Assembly: GCA_018268575.1 (NCBI GenBank)
Contig: JAFDWF010000226.1
Coordinates: 62,001 to 126,000, forward strand
Source of the DNA: Actinomycetota bacterium
GTDB taxonomy: Bacteria; Actinomycetota; Thermoleophilia; Solirubrobacterales; 70-9
Direction: 5' to 3'
DNA: 64,000 nucleotides
Under the pieces are notes generated by a model. The model saw nothing but the letters and a program-made list of their open reading frames with translations. It was not told where the DNA came from and searched no databases. Made by a program: the position numbers and the translations under genes. This document shows, one piece after another, positions 27,004 through 35,082 of the stretch. Position 1 is the stretch's first letter; every line of letters starts with the position of its first letter.

Positions 27004-28908
27004 ATGTGTCGGCACAAGGACGCGACTGAGTTCACGAAGAAGATCAACGAAGCGGTGCTCGGCGAGCTGCCCTTCGACTACACCAAGGACTTCGAGGACG
27101 CGGCGCGCGGCTTCGTCGCGCCGCTCACCAACGGCGGCAGGATCGACGGGCCGAAAGGCTTCCCGATCTACGACGGCGCCGCCCTCGACTTCGTCGGCGA
27201 CGACGAGCCGGCGCCGCCGACCGTCAACCCGAGCCTCTGGCGCAACGCCCAGCTGATCAAGAAGGGCGGCCTCTTCAAGGTCGTCGACCGGCTCTACCAG
27301 GTGCGCGGCCAGGACCTCTCCAACCTGACGATCATCGAGGGCGACACCGGCCTGATCCTGATGGACCCGCTGGTCTCGCCGGAGACGGCGCGCGCCGCCC
27401 TCGACCTCTACTTCGAGCACCGGCCGCGCAAAGAGGTGGTCGCGATGATCCACTCCCACAGTCACATCGACCACTACGGCGGCGTCAAGGGCGTGATCGA
27501 CGAGGCCGACGTGAAGGCGGGCAAGGTGCGGGTGATCGCGCCGGTCGGGTTCCTCGAGGCGGCGGTCTCCGAGAACGTGATGGCGGGCACGGCGATGAGC
27601 CGGCGGGCGATGTACCACACCGGCGTGCTGTTGAAACCGGGGCCGACCGGGCACGTCGGCGTCGGGCTCGGGATCAGCGCCTCGATGGGCGCGGCGACGA
27701 TCATCCCGCCGACCGAGGAGATCACCGAGACCGGCCAGAAGCTCGAGATCGACGGCCTCACCTTCGAGTTCCTGCTCGCACCCGACACCGAGGCGCCGGC
27801 CGAGATGCACTGGTTCGTCGAGGAGCTCGCCGCCCTTACCGCGGCAGAGAACTGCTGTCACACCCTCCACAACACCTACACCCTGCGCGGTGCGCCGACC
27901 CGCGACCCGCAGGCCTGGTCGCAGTACCTGAACGACACGATCGACCGCTGGGGCGACCGCGCCGAGGTGATGTACGGGATGCACCACTGGCCGGTCTGGG
28001 GCAAGGACGACGTGCTGCGCACGCTGCGCAACGGGCGCGACGCCTACCGTTACATCAACGACCAGACCCTGCGCCTCGCCAACCACGGCTACACCCCGGT
28101 GGAGATCGGCGAGATGGTCGAGTTCCCGCCCGAGCTGGCGAAGGAGTGGAGTCTGCGCGGCTACTACGGCACCGTCAACCACAACGTCAAGGCGACCTAC
28201 GTCAAGTACCTGGGCTGGTTCGACGGCAACCCGGCGAACCTGCACAAGCTGCCGCCGGAGGAGGCGGCGCGGCGCTACGTCGAGGTGATGGGCGGCGCCG
28301 AGGCGGCGATCGCGGCGGGCCGCAAGGCCTTCGACGAAGGCGAGTACCGTTGGGCGGCGGAGGTGCTGAACCACGTCGTCTTCGCCGATCCGTCGAACGA
28401 GGAGGCGCGCGAGCTGCAGGCCGACACGATGGAGCAGATGGGGTACCAGTCCGAGTCGGGCAGCTGGCGCGGCCATTATCTGACCGGCGCCCAGGAGCTG
28501 CGCCAGGGGACGCCGAGCATCCCGATCCCCGGTACCGCGACCCCGGACACCGTGCGCGGCATGAGCCTGGCGCTCCTCTTCAACTACTTCGCGATGAGGA
28601 TCAAAGGGCCGGAGGCGGCGGGGAAACGCATCACCCTGAACCTGGTCTTCACCGACTCGGGGGAGAAGGCGGTGCTGGAGCTGCGCAGCGGCACCCTGAA
28701 CCACTCACTCGGCCGCAACGTCGAGGGCGCCGACGCGACCGTCACCCTCGCCCGCAAGGACCTCGACGCGGTGATCATCGGCGAGACCAGCCTGCTCGAG
28801 GAGGCCGAAAAGGGAGTGATCAAGGTCGAGCCCGACGTCGCCCCGCTCGCCGAGGTGGTCGGCCTACTTGACAGCTTCGACATCTGGTTCAACGTGATCG
28901 AGCCCTGA
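27004..28908 (+). CDS. alkyl sulfatase (SdsA1/BDS1-like metallo-beta-lactamase-fold hydrolase)
   Basis: Zinc hydrolase of 634 aa that cleaves primary or secondary alkyl sulfates such as dodecyl sulfate. The MBL metal motif is HSHSHIDHYGG near residue 146. Further family segments are WRNAQLIKKGGLFKVVDRLY, NTYTLRGAPTRDPQAWSQYL and HHWPVWG. The middle part (about 385-500) is the alkylsulfatase dimerisation domain and the last about 125 residues a SCP2-like domain. No export signal is seen. A strong AGGAGGG ribosome-binding site precedes the ATG. It is followed 10 bp later by a SpoIIAA-like gene, so the two are probably an operon. Confidence 0.92.
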   Translation: MCRHKDATEFTKKINEAVLGELPFDYTKDFEDAARGFVAPLTNGGRIDGPKGFPIYDGAALDFVGDDEPAPPTVNPSLWRNAQLIKKGGLFKVVDRLYQVRGQDLSNLTIIEGDTGLILMDPLVSPETARAALDLYFEHRPRKEVVAMIHSHSHIDHYGGVKGVIDEADVKAGKVRVIAPVGFLEAAVSENVMAGTAMSRRAMYHTGVLLKPGPTGHVGVGLGISASMGAATIIPPTEEITETGQKLEIDGLTFEFLLAPDTEAPAEMHWFVEELAALTAAENCCHTLHNTYTLRGAPTRDPQAWSQYLNDTIDRWGDRAEVMYGMHHWPVWGKDDVLRTLRNGRDAYRYINDQTLRLANHGYTPVEIGEMVEFPPELAKEWSLRGYYGTVNHNVKATYVKYLGWFDGNPANLHKLPPEEAARRYVEVMGGAEAAIAAGRKAFDEGEYRWAAEVLNHVVFADPSNEEARELQADTMEQMGYQSESGSWRGHYLTGAQELRQGTPSIPIPGTATPDTVRGMSLALLFNYFAMRIKGPEAAGKRITLNLVFTDSGEKAVLELRSGTLNHSLGRNVEGADATVTLARKDLDAVIIGETSLLEEAEKGVIKVEPDVAPLAEVVGLLDSFDIWFNVIEP

Positions 28909-28918
28909 GGAGGGAGAG

Positions 28919-29290
28919 ATGATCGAGAAGATCGACGGCATGCCGGCTGGGGTCACGGGCCTCCGTGCCTTCGGCAAGCTGACCAAGGAGGACTACACCG
29001 GGGTCTTGGAGCCAGCCTTGAACGAGGCGGTGGCGTCGGGAGCAGTGCGGCTGCTCTTCGTGCTGGACAGCTACGACGGGTTGGCAGCGAACGCGATGGT
29101 CGAGGACATGAAGACGGGCTTCCGCGCCTGGTTCCGCGAGCACAAGGCGTGGCGGAAGATGGCGCTGGTCACCGATACCGAGTGGATCGCCAAGGCGATG
29201 CACGTCTTCGCCTGGATGGCGCCGGGGGAAATCGAGGTGTTTCCGCTCGCTCGACAGGAGGAGGCGCGCGCCTGGGTCGCGGAAGCCTGA
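28919..29290 (+). CDS. STAS/SEC14-like (SpoIIAA-like) protein
   Basis: 123-aa protein of the SpoIIAA-like family: MIEKIDGMPAGVTGLRAFGK, EDYTGVLEPALNEAV, FRAWFREHKAWRKMALVTD and FAWMAPGEIEVFPLARQEEA. These cytosolic single-domain proteins have a STAS/SEC14-type alpha/beta fold with unknown ligand. A GGAGGGAGAG ribosome-binding site is present. Its close link to the alkyl sulfatase (10 bp) suggests a role with lipophilic alcohols or fatty compounds; that is inference. Confidence 0.82.
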   Translation: MIEKIDGMPAGVTGLRAFGKLTKEDYTGVLEPALNEAVASGAVRLLFVLDSYDGLAANAMVEDMKTGFRAWFREHKAWRKMALVTDTEWIAKAMHVFAWMAPGEIEVFPLARQEEARAWVAEA

Positions 29291-29443
29291 CTGCGGCGCG
29301 GTGCGCCGATCCGGCACCCGCCGGCCGGGCCCGCGACGTGCTCGAAACCGTTGTCCCGGAGCCGCCGCGGATCTACCCGACGATCCTGGTAGCCCTTTCT
29401 GCTGCCGATTGACGGGACTCCGCACGTCGAATAGCTTCGCCCG

Positions 29444-30280
29444 GTGGCTGGAGAGGAGAGCACCCCCGGTCGGGTCGAGGAGGCCGAGGCCGGCGTCCTC
29501 GCCTGGATCGACCGCGACATCACCGGTCCGATGCGGGACTTCCGCGACCCCGACCAGGAGTGGCGGCGCCTCTTCTCCGAGCTTTACGGGACCTTCCTGC
29601 TGGTGATCGTCGCCGCGGGCGGCGGGATGATGGGGCAGGCGTTCCCCGACACGATCAGCCGCACCGCCGCGGTGGTCGCCCCCGGCCTGATGGTGATGGC
29701 GATCATCATGTTCATGGGCAAGGTCTCGGGCGCGCACCTGAACCCGGCCGTCAGCATCGCCTTCGCCCTGCGCGGCGACTTCCCCTGGCGCCGCGTGCCC
29801 GGCTACGTCGTCGTCCAGCTGATCGGCGCGGTGCTCGCCGCGTTGGTCCTGCACTGGGCGATCGACGTCTCCGCCACCTTCGGCTCCAACTACGTCGCCG
29901 GCGGCTATTCGATGGGGCGCGGCTATCTGATGGAGGCCCTGCTCACCATGGGCCTGGTCAGCGTCATCCTCGGCACCGCTTCGGGGGCGCAGAACATCGG
30001 CATCTTCAGCGCGATCGGCGTCGGTGCCTACATCGCGCTCGCCGGGCTCTGGGGCAGCCCGATCTCGGGCGCCTCGATGAACCCCGCCCGCACCTTCGGC
30101 CCCGACCTCGTCGGCGGCAACTTCAGCTGCTACTGGGTCTACGTCGCCGGTCCGCTCACCGGCGCCGTCGTCGCGGTGGCGATCGCCTACGCCCTGCGCG
30201 GTCCGGGCGGCGGCCGGTCGGGCTCGTCCGCCGCGCAAGGCGACCTCTTCACCGAGGACCGCCGGCCCGGCCAGGCTTGA
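29444..30280 (+). CDS. MIP-family channel (aquaporin/glycerol facilitator)
   Basis: Major intrinsic protein of 278 aa with six hydrophobic helices and both NPA loops (AHLNPAVSIAF and ASMNPARTFGPD). It has an unusually long, acidic cytosolic N-terminus of about 45 residues before the first helix (LFSELYGTFLLVIVAAGGG). GTG start. Pore selectivity cannot be read safely. The following DUF1345 gene begins at its stop codon. Confidence 0.9.
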   Translation: MAGEESTPGRVEEAEAGVLAWIDRDITGPMRDFRDPDQEWRRLFSELYGTFLLVIVAAGGGMMGQAFPDTISRTAAVVAPGLMVMAIIMFMGKVSGAHLNPAVSIAFALRGDFPWRRVPGYVVVQLIGAVLAALVLHWAIDVSATFGSNYVAGGYSMGRGYLMEALLTMGLVSVILGTASGAQNIGIFSAIGVGAYIALAGLWGSPISGASMNPARTFGPDLVGGNFSCYWVYVAGPLTGAVVAVAIAYALRGPGGGRSGSSAAQGDLFTEDRRPGQA

Positions 30281-30936
30281 GCCGCGGCGATCACACCGAG
30301 GCCAGGGGGGAGCGGCGCTGGCCGATGGCGCTCGCGGTGATCGTCGCGATCCTGCTGAACGCCTCGCTGCCGTCGAGCATCCGGCCCGAGTCGCGCTGGT
30401 TCCTCTCGCTCATCGGCCTGGTGCTGCTCGGGCTGATCGTCGCCGACCCGGGGCGGATCGACCGCTCGACCGAGCCCGTCCGCCTCCTCTCGCGGCTGCT
30501 TCTCTCCCTGCTCGCCGTCCTTACCGCGCTCAGCACCGCGATGCTGGTCCACGTCCTGGTCGTCGGCGGCAGCCTCACCCACTCGGCGACGCGCCTCCTC
30601 CTCGCCGGGGGCACGGTCTGGGTCTCCAACAACATCGTCTTCGCGCTCCTCTACTGGGAGCTGGACGGCGGCGGGTCGGTGGCCCGGATGCACCGGCGGC
30701 CCCGCTATCCCGACCTGGCTTTCCCCCAGCAGCTGAACCCGGACCTCGCCCCGCCGGGCTGGCGGCCGATGTTCGTCGATTACCTCTACCTCGGCTTCAC
30801 CAACGCGCTCGCGTTCAGCCCGACCGACGTGATGCCGCTGGTTCCCTGGGCGAAGATCACGATGGGGATCCAGTCGTTGATCTCGCTGGCGATCCTCGGG
30901 CTCGTCGTCGCCAGGGCGGTCAACATCCTGCACTGA
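30277..30936 (+). CDS. DUF1345 family membrane protein
   Basis: Integral membrane protein (219 aa from TTG 30277, which overlaps the MIP stop codon; ATG 30325 is an alternative). It has about five hydrophobic segments and the family hallmark near the C-terminus: GFTNALAFSPTDVMPL followed by AKITMGIQSLISLAILG and VVARAVNIL. Function of the family is unknown. Co-transcribed with the MIP channel. Confidence 0.82.
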   Translation: MSRGDHTEARGERRWPMALAVIVAILLNASLPSSIRPESRWFLSLIGLVLLGLIVADPGRIDRSTEPVRLLSRLLLSLLAVLTALSTAMLVHVLVVGGSLTHSATRLLLAGGTVWVSNNIVFALLYWELDGGGSVARMHRRPRYPDLAFPQQLNPDLAPPGWRPMFVDYLYLGFTNALAFSPTDVMPLVPWAKITMGIQSLISLAILGLVVARAVNILH

Positions 30937-30982
30937 TGGCTGGGCGTCCGGGCTGCCGGCGGGCCGCGGTCGTCATCATCTC

Positions 30983-31408
30983 CGCATCGCCCCCGACGCT
31001 CGCCCCGACATCGAGACCGCCGCCGACTGCGAGCGGCTCGTCCGCGCCTTCTACGAAAAGGCGATGGTCGACGAGGAGATCGGCTGGATCTTCACCGACG
31101 TCGCTCAGCTCGACCTCGAGGAGCACATCCCGGTGATCGCCTCCTTCTGGGCGACGAACCTGCTCGGCGCCCAGTCCTACAAGGGCGGCGCCTTCGGCGT
31201 CCACGCCGAACTACACCGCAAGGCGGGCGGCCTGCGCCAGGAGCACTTCGAGCGCTGGCTCGTCCTCTGGTGCCAGACCGTCGACGAGCTCTTCGACGGT
31301 CCCCTTTCCGCCGCGGCCAAGGTCCACGCCCTGCGCGTCGCCAACGCCTTCTACGGTCGCCTGCAGATGTACCCGGTGGGCGAGGGGGCGGCCGAGCTTT
31401 CCCACTGA
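30983..31408 (+). CDS. group III truncated haemoglobin, start codon unclear
   Basis: Haem protein of the truncated globin group III: DCERLVRAFYEKAMVDEEIG, IASFWATNLLGAQSYKGG, HAELHRKAGGLRQEHFERWL (proximal His region) and LWCQTVDELFDGPLSAAAK are all typical. Conserved residues start near 31007 (PDIETAADCERLV), but no ATG/GTG/TTG is in this frame upstream. The only nearby starts are ATG 30936 (another frame, just after the DUF1345 stop) and internal ATG 31064, which would remove helix A/B. A one-base indel near 30975 or a non-standard start would explain it. Likely roles are O2/NO binding. Confidence 0.8.
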   Translation, partial: RIAPDARPDIETAADCERLVRAFYEKAMVDEEIGWIFTDVAQLDLEEHIPVIASFWATNLLGAQSYKGGAFGVHAELHRKAGGLRQEHFERWLVLWCQTVDELFDGPLSAAAKVHALRVANAFYGRLQMYPVGEGAAELSH

Positions 31409-31427
31409 CGCCAAGGGACGCCGAAGG

Positions 31428-31487
31428 GACCCGGCCTTTCCGGAGGCGGCCCGGGCAGGCTGTGGCCGCCTCCGGAAAGGCCGGGTC
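31428..31487. repeat. family A hairpin, copy 1 (24-bp perfect stem)
   Basis: Arms at 31428-31451 and 31464-31487 are perfectly complementary (GGCCTTTCCGGAGGCGGCC in the left arm), with a 12-base loop. The inner part carries the conserved box GGCAGGCTGTGGCC, which recurs in four other copies in the window. Confidence 0.85.
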
Positions 31488-31634
31488 ATGGGAGGAGCGC
31501 AAAGGGTCCGGCGAGCGGCGGGGATCGTCACGGAAGGCGCGCCGGGGACCGGATCCGTGACTAAGACGCCGGGAACGTCGCGGGTGACGTGAGGGAGAGG
31601 TCGCGAAGTCGACGATTCCTCAGCGGCCACCCTC

Positions 31635-31681
31635 GTGCGTTCGCAGTTCCCCACAACCAGTGTGGGGAACTGCGAACGCAC
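31635..31681. repeat. family B hairpin, copy 1 (21-bp perfect stem)
   Basis: GTGCGTTCGCAGTTCCCC opens a 21-base left arm (31635-31655) that pairs perfectly with 31661-31681 around a 5-base loop. The same GCGTTCGCAGTT/AACTGCGAACGC arms occur at 42031, 54666 and 56009. Confidence 0.85.
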
Positions 31682-31772
31682 CGTGGGGGCCCTCCGCAAA
31701 CGTGGCGTCTCTGTGACGAACCCCCCGCGAACGTGCCGTCCCTGTCACGGGACCCCCCGCAAAGGGTCCCGT

Positions 31773-31828
31773 CCCGGGCGTCTCGGAGGCGGCCACAGCC
31801 TGTCTGGGTCGCCTCCGGGACGCCCGGG
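31773..31828. repeat. family A hairpin, copy 2
   Basis: 18-base arms (31773-31790 and 31811-31828) with one G-U type mismatch enclose the conserved box GGCCACAGCCTGTCTGGGTC in the opposite orientation to copy 1. Confidence 0.8.
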
Positions 31829-31925
31829 GGCACTCGTCCCCACTCGTCCGGCCCGAACCCTCAGCGGGCGTCAGCTTCCCCGGCCCGAACCTCCACCCGG
31901 CCAGTGCAACCAGTCACCCGGCCCG

Positions 31926-33353
31926 TTAGAGCTCGATCAGGCGGAGTGAGTCGACCGGGTTGACGGTTTCGTCGGCCGCCTCGTCGCGATCCAGGGCGAG
32001 GCGTTGGCCGGAGACCAGGGCGGGGTCGTTGGAGGCGACGACACGGCCCTCGGCGGTTACCAGGGCGAGGCGCTCGTCGATGCCGGCGAGGCGGGGGAGG
32101 ATGCGGCGCTCGAGGCTCGAGACGAGCACGTCGGCGGCGGCGACGCCGCAGAACTCGCCGTCGATCTCGGTCGGCAGTGAGAGGGTGATCGCCCAGGTGT
32201 TGGTGCAGGCGTGGTCGACGAAGGGCCCGGAGAGGCGGGGGCGGCGGCTGGCGAGCGGAGTCGCGAACCAGTCAGCGGTCGTATAGTCGTAGAAGTCCGG
32301 CGCCTCCAGGTCGAGGTTGACCCGAAGCGGTTCCAATCGCGCCTCGGGACCGGTGCGGGACCACCACTCGAGCCAGCGCTCCGACCCGGCCAGCAGGCCG
32401 GGGGCGACGACCAGCCCGGCGCCGGTGACCAGGTCGTTGCCCGCATCGAGGATTGCGAAGATCGTCGGGCGCAGCTCGGCAAGGCCCTCGACCGTGAGCG
32501 TGTCTTCCCGGCGCAGCATCTCGGTGAGGTGCGCGGCCAACCGGTCGAGCCGGTCGAAAACCCGCCCGAGGTCGGCCTTCACCTCCTCCAGGACTTGGTC
32601 GCCGGCGCGACCTCGGTTGGACCTGTCGCCCGCCGCCGCCATCCTCAGCCGCAGCGTCACCAGGCGCTTGGTCTCGGCCTCGACCTGGGTCTCGGCCAGT
32701 GCCCGCGCCCGCTCCGGGCGCCGCTTCCTGATCGCCTCGACCAGCTTGCGCCGTTCGGTCACGATCGCCGCCTGCTCCACGTCGCTCAGCTCGAGGTTCA
32801 GCAGGTCGCCGACCTCGGCGCGCAGGCGGGTCTCCTCGCGGGTCAGGCGCGAGGACTGCGCCGCGGCGGCGATCCCGATCGCCAGCTCGGTGTCGGCGCG
32901 GCGGCGCTCGCTCGCGGTGCTCGCGGCGGCGAGCCGCTCAAGTTGGCCCTCGAGCCGGGAGATCTCCTCGTCGAGTGCCCGTTCGGCGGCGAGTCGGGCA
33001 GCCGCGCCGCGGATCGCGGCGCGCTGGTCGCCCAGCTCCTGCAGCTCGTGGACCCCGAACTGGCGCAGTGGTCCGTATGAGTCGGCCGGGGCGCGGACGA
33101 AGGTGCCGCCGCCGCGGCCGCGCCGGGTCACCACCAGCCCTTGCTCGCGCAGGGTGCTGAGCGCTTCGCGCAGGGTCACGGTGGAGATACCCATCTGGGC
33201 GGCGAGCTCGGACTCGGTCGGCAGCCGGTCCCCGTCGATCAGCAGGCCGAGTCGGATCGCGCCGCCCAACCGTCGTGCAACCTGGTCGGACAGCGAGCCG
33301 CTGCCCTGGTCGGGCGTCAGCAGCATGCGCGCCGTCGCGGTGGTGAGCCCCAC
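31926..33353 (-). CDS. GntR-family regulator with C-terminal sensor-like domain
   Basis: Regulator of about 475 aa. The N-terminal winged helix is clear (LSDQVARRLGGAIRLGLLID, LPTESELAAQMGISTVTLRE, GLVVTRRGRGGGTFV). A helical FCD-like region follows (about 100-260). The last about 200 residues look like a Cache/PAS-type extracellular-sensor fold (LVVAPGLLAGSERWLEWW, GEFCGVAAADVLVSSLERR, LALVTAEGRVVASNDP), but no transmembrane segment is present. Start is uncertain: GTG 33353 or ATG 33326 are likely, and a frame reaching 33482 would run over the divergent gene. It is divergent from an amino-acid permease-aldehyde dehydrogenase operon and probably controls it through a palindrome at 33404-33417. 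Confidence 0.8.
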   Translation of the reverse strand: MGLTTATARMLLTPDQGSGSLSDQVARRLGGAIRLGLLIDGDRLPTESELAAQMGISTVTLREALSTLREQGLVVTRRGRGGGTFVRAPADSYGPLRQFGVHELQELGDQRAAIRGAAARLAAERALDEEISRLEGQLERLAAASTASERRRADTELAIGIAAAAQSSRLTREETRLRAEVGDLLNLELSDVEQAAIVTERRKLVEAIRKRRPERARALAETQVEAETKRLVTLRLRMAAAGDRSNRGRAGDQVLEEVKADLGRVFDRLDRLAAHLTEMLRREDTLTVEGLAELRPTIFAILDAGNDLVTGAGLVVAPGLLAGSERWLEWWSRTGPEARLEPLRVNLDLEAPDFYDYTTADWFATPLASRRPRLSGPFVDHACTNTWAITLSLPTEIDGEFCGVAAADVLVSSLERRILPRLAGIDERLALVTAEGRVVASNDPALVSGQRLALDRDEAADETVNPVDSLRLIEL

Positions 33354-33390
33354 CGAAACGGCCGGTTCCTTCTCGATGTCGGATCTCGCC

Positions 33391-33420
33391 TTGACTTTCA
33401 AAACTATGAACTCATAGGAT
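33391..33420 (+). promoter_or_regulatory. permease promoter with CTATGA-N2-TCATAG operator
   Basis: TTGACT (33391-33396) and TAGGAT (33415-33420) form -35/-10 boxes with an 18-bp spacer. A perfect inverted repeat CTATGA-AC-TCATAG (33404-33417) lies within the spacer and touches the -10. Its place in the divergent GntR/permease gap makes it the likely GntR operator. Confidence 0.7.
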
Positions 33421-33456
33421 AAAGAAATTCTGTAAGGGGCACCACGAGGAGGGCCA

Positions 33457-35082
33457 ATGGGATCACAGGATGTGTCGGTCACGCCGAGCGACGACGACTC
33501 ACGTCTCGCCAGCCTCGGCTACCAACCGCAGCTGAATCGCGTACTGGGGCTGTTCGCGAACTTCTCGGTCGCGTTCACGTACCTGTCGCCGATGGTCGGC
33601 ATCTACTCGTTGTTCCTGCTCGGCGTGGGGACCGGCGGGCCGGCCTACCTGTGGCTGCTGGCGATCCCGGTCTTCGGGATGCTCCTCGTCGCGCTCGTCT
33701 TCGGTGAGCTGGCCAGCCACTATCCGGTCGCCGGAGCGCTCTACCAGTACTCCAAGTTCTCGGTCGGTCCCCGGTACGGATGGTTCGTCGGCTGGTTCTA
33801 CGGGATCGCCCTGCTGGTCACGGTGGCGGCGGTCGACACCGGCGTGGTCAGCTACGTCGCCGCGCTCACCCATAACTGGTTCGGCTGGAACCTCAACCCG
33901 GCCAGCCACGGCACGATCCTCGTGATCACGCTGATCCTGCTGGCGATCCAGACGACGCTGAACATCACCGGTACCAAGGTGATGGCGCGGGTCGCCCAGT
34001 TCGGCGTCTACGTCGAGATCATCGGCACCTTCGGCATCGCGATCATCCTCGCGCTGCACGGCTTCCACCACGACCTCGGCTTCCTCTTCAGCAGCCAGGG
34101 CGTCCAGAACGCCTCTTCGAACCCGCTCGAACTCGACTTCGGCGGCAACTGGTGGACCGGCGCCGCGCTGATCGCCGTCCTCGCTCCCGTCTACATCATC
34201 TACGGCTTCGAGTCGGCCGGCGACATCTCCGAGGAGACCGTCGACGCCGGGCGCCAGGTGCCGCGGGCGATGCGGCTGGCGGTGATCTGGGGCGGCCTCG
34301 CCTCGCTCGTCCTGACCGGTGCCCTGCTGCTCTCGATGCCCGCCCACAACGCGGTTGGCGCGACGGTCGAAGGCGGCGGCGTGCCGTTCATCCTCGGGTC
34401 GCTGTCCAGCGGCGTGCAGGACTTCCTCCTGCTGCTGATCATCTTCGCCTTCTTCTCCTGCGGGACCTCGATTCAGGGCGCCGGCAGCCGGCTGGCGTTC
34501 TCTTACGCCCGCGACGGCGCGCTGCCCGCCTCGAAATGGGTGTCACGGATCAGCGACCGCTTCCGTACGCCGGTCAACGCCTTGGTCGCCGGGGCGGTGA
34601 TCACCGCGCTCTTCTGCCTGCTCGTCTTCCCCTCGCCGAGCCACGACATCCACATCCTCTTCATCACCTATCCGGCCGAAGTGAACGGGCTGGTCGCGCT
34701 CGTCTCCTTCGGCGTCAGCGGGATCTACCTCAGCTTCCTGCTAACCGTGATCGCGGCGATTGTCGCCCGGGCTCGGGGCTGGGTCCCGGAGGGGAGCTTC
34801 CGGCTCGGCCGCTGGGCCTGGCCGGTGACGATCGGCGCGGTGGCTTACCTCGGGCTGATGTTCATCAACGTCGTCTACCCCTCGGGCGTGACCAGCCCGC
34901 GCGCCTACTTCAACATCGACTGGATCACGCTCGCGGTGATCTTCGTGATCGCCGCCGTCGGTGCCGCTTACCTGTTCCTCGCGCGCCCCGAGCGCGGCGT
35001 CGCCCGCCACACGCGTGACGAGCTGGAGGCGTCGGGGGCCGAACGGCACCGCGAAGCTGCCGGCGGAGAGGAGAACGCATGA
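33457..35082 (+). CDS. APC-family amino acid/amine permease
   Basis: Membrane transporter of 541 aa with about 12 hydrophobic helices, in the amino acid-polyamine-organocation superfamily. Typical parts are FANFSVAFTYLSPMVGIYSL, FGELASHYPVAGALYQY, GFESAGDISEETVDAGRQVP and FSYARDGALPASKWV. This resembles GABA/choline/ethanolamine permeases. An ACGAGGAGGG ribosome-binding site precedes the ATG. It overlaps the aldehyde dehydrogenase gene by 4 bp, which suggests uptake of an amine that is then oxidised through an aldehyde. Confidence 0.9.
   Translation: MGSQDVSVTPSDDDSRLASLGYQPQLNRVLGLFANFSVAFTYLSPMVGIYSLFLLGVGTGGPAYLWLLAIPVFGMLLVALVFGELASHYPVAGALYQYSKFSVGPRYGWFVGWFYGIALLVTVAAVDTGVVSYVAALTHNWFGWNLNPASHGTILVITLILLAIQTTLNITGTKVMARVAQFGVYVEIIGTFGIAIILALHGFHHDLGFLFSSQGVQNASSNPLELDFGGNWWTGAALIAVLAPVYIIYGFESAGDISEETVDAGRQVPRAMRLAVIWGGLASLVLTGALLLSMPAHNAVGATVEGGGVPFILGSLSSGVQDFLLLLIIFAFFSCGTSIQGAGSRLAFSYARDGALPASKWVSRISDRFRTPVNALVAGAVITALFCLLVFPSPSHDIHILFITYPAEVNGLVALVSFGVSGIYLSFLLTVIAAIVARARGWVPEGSFRLGRWAWPVTIGAVAYLGLMFINVVYPSGVTSPRAYFNIDWITLAVIFVIAAVGAAYLFLARPERGVARHTRDELEASGAERHREAAGGEENA

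Larger units (their letters stand above)
31409..31925. other. 517-bp intergenic region filled with palindromic repeats
   Basis: No plausible gene. The stretch holds a family A hairpin (31428-31487), a TCACGGA/TCCGTGA inverted pair (31528-31534, 31554-31560), a family B hairpin (31635-31681), an 8-bp stem CGGGACCC/GGGTCCCG (31748-31755, 31764-31771) and a second family A hairpin (31773-31828). It separates the convergent haemoglobin and GntR genes, so some hairpins may end transcription in both directions. Confidence 0.7.

Noticed and set aside
26818..28704. Long open frame on the minus strand opposite the alkyl sulfatase
   Set aside because: It has His/Arg/Asp-rich low-complexity composition and no domain, and lies antisense to a gene with clear metal motifs; high GC keeps the complementary frame open.
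31409..31925. Repeated palindromes considered as a CRISPR array
   Set aside because: Copies are of different families, not evenly spaced, and there are no spacers or cas genes.
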